From Acetofilamentum sp. (lineage in GTDB: Bacteria > Bacteroidota > Bacteroidia > Bacteroidales > JAFGUD01): DNA of 7,743 nucleotides. Both the position numbers and the translations under genes were made by a program. The stretch spans positions 1-7,743 of the forward strand of contig DYKL01000157.1 in assembly GCA_020722645.1 (NCBI GenBank). The letters are read 5' to 3'. The notes beneath the pieces are model-generated. The model was not told the origin of the DNA, did not search any database, and saw only the letters and a program-made list of their open reading frames with translations. Below, in pieces: positions 6,098-7,743 of this stretch. How positions within the stretch are numbered: the stretch's first letter is position 1; each line of letters opens with the position of its first letter.

Positions 6098-7402
6098 ATG
6101 GAAAATTTAAAACATCTTTTGTCAAAGAAAATAGATGAACATCGTCCAAGAACAACAAGATTATTAAAAGAATTTGGCGATGTAGTAATGGATAAAGTAA
6201 CAATAGGTCAAGCAATTGGCGGAATGAGAAGTGTGAAAATCCTTGTAACTGATATTTCTTATCTCGACCCCGAAGAAGGTATTAGATACAGAGGGAAAAC
6301 ATTACCGGAAGTTTTTAATCTTATGCCTAAACCTAAGGGAAAGGATTATCCCTATGTCGAAGGATTATGGTATTTCCTTTTAACCGGTGAAATACCTTCT
6401 GAAAGTGAGGTTTTGAGTCTAGTTGAAGAATTTAAAAAAAGACGAGCAATTCCAAAGTATGTAAAAGATGTTTTACATGCAGCACCAAAAGATTTACATC
6501 CAATGTCTTTATTGTCTATAGCAGTATTAGCTATGCAAAAAGAGTCAAAATTTGTCAAATTCTATAACGAAGGATACGACAAAAATACCTCTTGGGAATA
6601 TATGTTTGAAGATGCAACCAATATAATTTCAAAATTGCCCGGCATTGCAGCTTATATTTACAGAATGAAATACAAAAATAATAAGCATTTTGAAGATAAT
6701 AATGATTTGGATATGGCAGGAAATTTTGCTCATTTAATGGGAATTCCTGAACCTTATGATGATGTTTCAAGAATGTATTTTATTGTTCACGCAGACCACG
6801 AAAGCGGAAATGTTTCGGCACATTCTACTCATCTGATAGCTTCGGCATTGTCTGATGCTTATTATTCAATTTCAGGGATGCTAAACGGACTTGCAGGTCC
6901 TTTACACGGCTTGGCAAATCAAGAAGTATTAAGATGGATACAAGATGTCAAAGAAAAAATGGGCAATAAAGTTCCTTCGGTAGATGAAATGAAAAAATTT
7001 GTTTGGGATACTTTAAATTCCGGCAGCGTTATTCCGGGCTACGGACATGCAGTACTTCGCAAAACCGACCCAAGATATACAGTTCAGCGTAATTTTTGTT
7101 TAAAACATTTACCAAATGATGAACTTTTTAAATATGTGGACATACTATATCAGGTTGTGCCGGATATTTTGAGAGAACAAGGCAAAGCTAAAAATCCATG
7201 GCCTAACGTTGATGCTCAATCAGGTGTAATTCAATGGTATTACGGCGTTACAGAATATGATTTTTATACTGTTATGTTCGGAGTGGGCAGGGCAATAGGG
7301 ACATTAGCTAATATTACATGGGACAGAGCATTGGGTTATCCAATCGAAAGACCTAAATCTTTAACAACTGAAATGGTAGAGAAAATTGCCGGAATTAAGT
7401 AA
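6098..7402 (+). CDS. gltA: Citrate synthase, mitochondrial/eukaryotic-like type
   Basis: The enzyme condenses acetyl-CoA and oxaloacetate to citrate, the entry step of the TCA cycle, in the cytoplasm. The 434-residue product resembles mitochondrial citrate synthase far more than the Escherichia coli GltA type. Matching blocks are 'HADHESGNVSAH' at 231-242, MNGLAGPLHGLANQEVL (here with LNG) at about 262-278, PGYGHAVLRKTDPRY at 313-327, and RALGYPIERPKS at 410-421. The catalytic triad maps to His270 (GPLHG), His317 (GYGHAV) and Asp372 (NVDAQSG); oxaloacetate-binding Arg326 and Arg398 are also present. This dimeric type normally lacks the NADH allosteric control of the hexameric GltA enzymes, which is family knowledge rather than something seen here. 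The residue after Asp372-Ala is Gln, where the mammalian enzyme has His. The gene has its own promoter and appears monocistronic; no clear terminator hairpin follows. Confidence 0.95.
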   Translation: MENLKHLLSKKIDEHRPRTTRLLKEFGDVVMDKVTIGQAIGGMRSVKILVTDISYLDPEEGIRYRGKTLPEVFNLMPKPKGKDYPYVEGLWYFLLTGEIPSESEVLSLVEEFKKRRAIPKYVKDVLHAAPKDLHPMSLLSIAVLAMQKESKFVKFYNEGYDKNTSWEYMFEDATNIISKLPGIAAYIYRMKYKNNKHFEDNNDLDMAGNFAHLMGIPEPYDDVSRMYFIVHADHESGNVSAHSTHLIASALSDAYYSISGMLNGLAGPLHGLANQEVLRWIQDVKEKMGNKVPSVDEMKKFVWDTLNSGSVIPGYGHAVLRKTDPRYTVQRNFCLKHLPNDELFKYVDILYQVVPDILREQGKAKNPWPNVDAQSGVIQWYYGVTEYDFYTVMFGVGRAIGTLANITWDRALGYPIERPKSLTTEMVEKIAGIK

Positions 7403-7420
7403 ACACGATTTTTTTTATTT

Positions 7421-7452
7421 ACCACTTAGGCACTAAGGGACACTAAGTTTTT
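7421..7452. repeat. CACTAAG repeat cluster, copy 1
   Basis: Three heptamers, CACTTAG (7423-7429), CACTAAG (7431-7437) and CACTAAG (7441-7447), start 8 and then 10 bases apart and are followed by a T run. A second cluster with the same orientation and the same 8/10 phasing lies at 7635-7665. Clusters of this sort are scattered between genes in many environmental Bacteroidetes, as far as I recall; their function is unknown to me. Confidence 0.8.
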
Positions 7453-7462
7453 AATTTATTTT

Positions 7463-7622
7463 GGCTCTTTTCTTAAAAAATGTGGGTAGATATTCTATTT
7501 ATAGCATTATATCCGTTTGATTGCTTGAAAGCGGTCTTACGGATTTTTACCCTACAAATGTTTAACACCTTTGATGTTCTTGGCTTTTATTAAATCCACC
7601 AACAATTTCTCATATAAGAGCC
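7463..7622. other. Nested inverted-repeat segment between the two CACTAAG clusters
   Basis: No gene is visible here. Three inverted-repeat pairs are nested. The outer pair is GGCTCTT (7463-7469) with AAGAGCC (7616-7622). The middle pair is TGTGGGTA (7481-7488) with TACCCTACA (7548-7556), one bulged base. The inner hairpin has arms 7511-7526 and 7529-7544 with a two-base loop, two T-T mismatches and two G-U pairs (outer part ATCCGT/ACGGAT, inner part GCTT/AAGC). A further small imperfect hairpin, AACACC TTT GATGTT, lies at 7564-7578. It could be a non-autonomous repeat element, a structured RNA, or the decayed 3' region of the citrate synthase gene. Confidence 0.5.
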
Positions 7623-7634
7623 TTTATTTTTAAT

Positions 7635-7665
7635 CACTAAGGCACTAAGAACCACTAAGTTTTTT
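7635..7665. repeat. CACTAAG repeat cluster, copy 2
   Basis: Three exact CACTAAG heptamers at 7635-7641, 7643-7649 and 7653-7659 repeat the 8- and 10-base start spacing of copy 1 and are also followed by a T run. The two copies are 212 bases apart in the same orientation. Confidence 0.82.
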
Positions 7666-7670
7666 ATGCA

Positions 7671-7702
7671 TTGTTAATTTAGTATAGTTTTTTATATCTT
7701 TG
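7671..7702 (+). promoter_or_regulatory. Bacteroidetes-type promoter for the gene entering at the right edge
   Basis: TATCTTTG at 7695-7702 is an exact TAnnTTTG -7 box, with TTG at 7671-7673 lying 21 bases upstream as the -33 element. Transcription would begin near 7707, about 24 bases before the ATG at 7731. The CACTAAG cluster ends shortly before this promoter. Confidence 0.65.
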
Positions 7703-7730
7703 CAAAATTGTTGAATTTAAATTTATCAAA

Positions 7731-7743
7731 ATGAATCAATGTC
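7731..7743 (+). CDS. Start of a gene cut by the window edge (product unknown)
   Basis: An ATG at 7731 opens a frame reading Met-Asn-Gln-Cys before the sequence ends. The only support is its position about 28 bases downstream of a good promoter box, with an A/T-rich leader lacking a Shine-Dalgarno sequence, like the other genes here. Nothing can be said about the product. Confidence 0.4.

Noticed and set aside
7421..7665. CACTAAG clusters as a CRISPR array
   Set aside because: The units are seven bases with 1-3 base gaps and only two clusters exist; repeat and spacer lengths do not fit CRISPR and no cas gene is present.

Overview
The window looks like ordinary chromosome from an AT-rich member of the Bacteroidetes (Bacteroidota). 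Four things point that way. Several genes carry upstream TAnnTTTG boxes, the -7 element typical of this phylum, with a TTTG or TTG word upstream of them. None of the start codons has a recognisable Shine-Dalgarno purine run. The lipoprotein and Obg sequences are of Bacteroidetes type. Finally, clusters of the heptamer CACTAAG occur between genes. I cannot assign a genus.

Layout, left to right. A plus-strand lipoprotein gene (46-735) ends at a strong terminator (747-780). About 460 bases without a convincing gene follow, and they hold short repeated and inverted words around a doubtful 98-codon frame. A two-gene minus-strand operon comes next: an amidohydrolase-type metal-dependent hydrolase (3419-2214, promoter at 3466-3435) that overlaps the start of the ribosome-assembly GTPase gene obg (2235-1240) by 22 bases. 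Divergent from it, on the plus strand, are a SiaC/DUF1987-family phosphoprotein (3537-3920) and kbl, glycine C-acetyltransferase (3950-5140), closed by a second strong terminator (5169-5199). A TatD-family hydrolase (5218-5991) starts only 18 bases after that terminator. A citrate synthase of the mitochondrial/eukaryotic-like type (6098-7402) has its own promoter. The last 340 bases hold two copies of a phased CACTAAG repeat flanking a segment able to form nested hairpins. A good promoter and the first 13 bases of another gene end the window.

The genes are mostly housekeeping: ribosome maturation and GTP sensing (Obg), threonine/glycine interconversion to acetyl-CoA (Kbl), entry of acetyl-CoA into the TCA cycle (citrate synthase), and a TatD nuclease-like hydrolase. 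Kbl yields acetyl-CoA and citrate synthase uses it, but the two are in separate transcription units and I do not infer a dedicated pathway. The SiaC-like protein belongs to a family that normally works with a kinase and a PP2C phosphatase; neither is encoded here.

I see no defence system, CRISPR array, complete insertion sequence, tRNA or rRNA. The least-explained parts are the 7421-7665 repeat/hairpin module, the bracketed stretch at 851-1209, and the isolated SiaC-like gene with Ser in place of the usual phospho-Thr.
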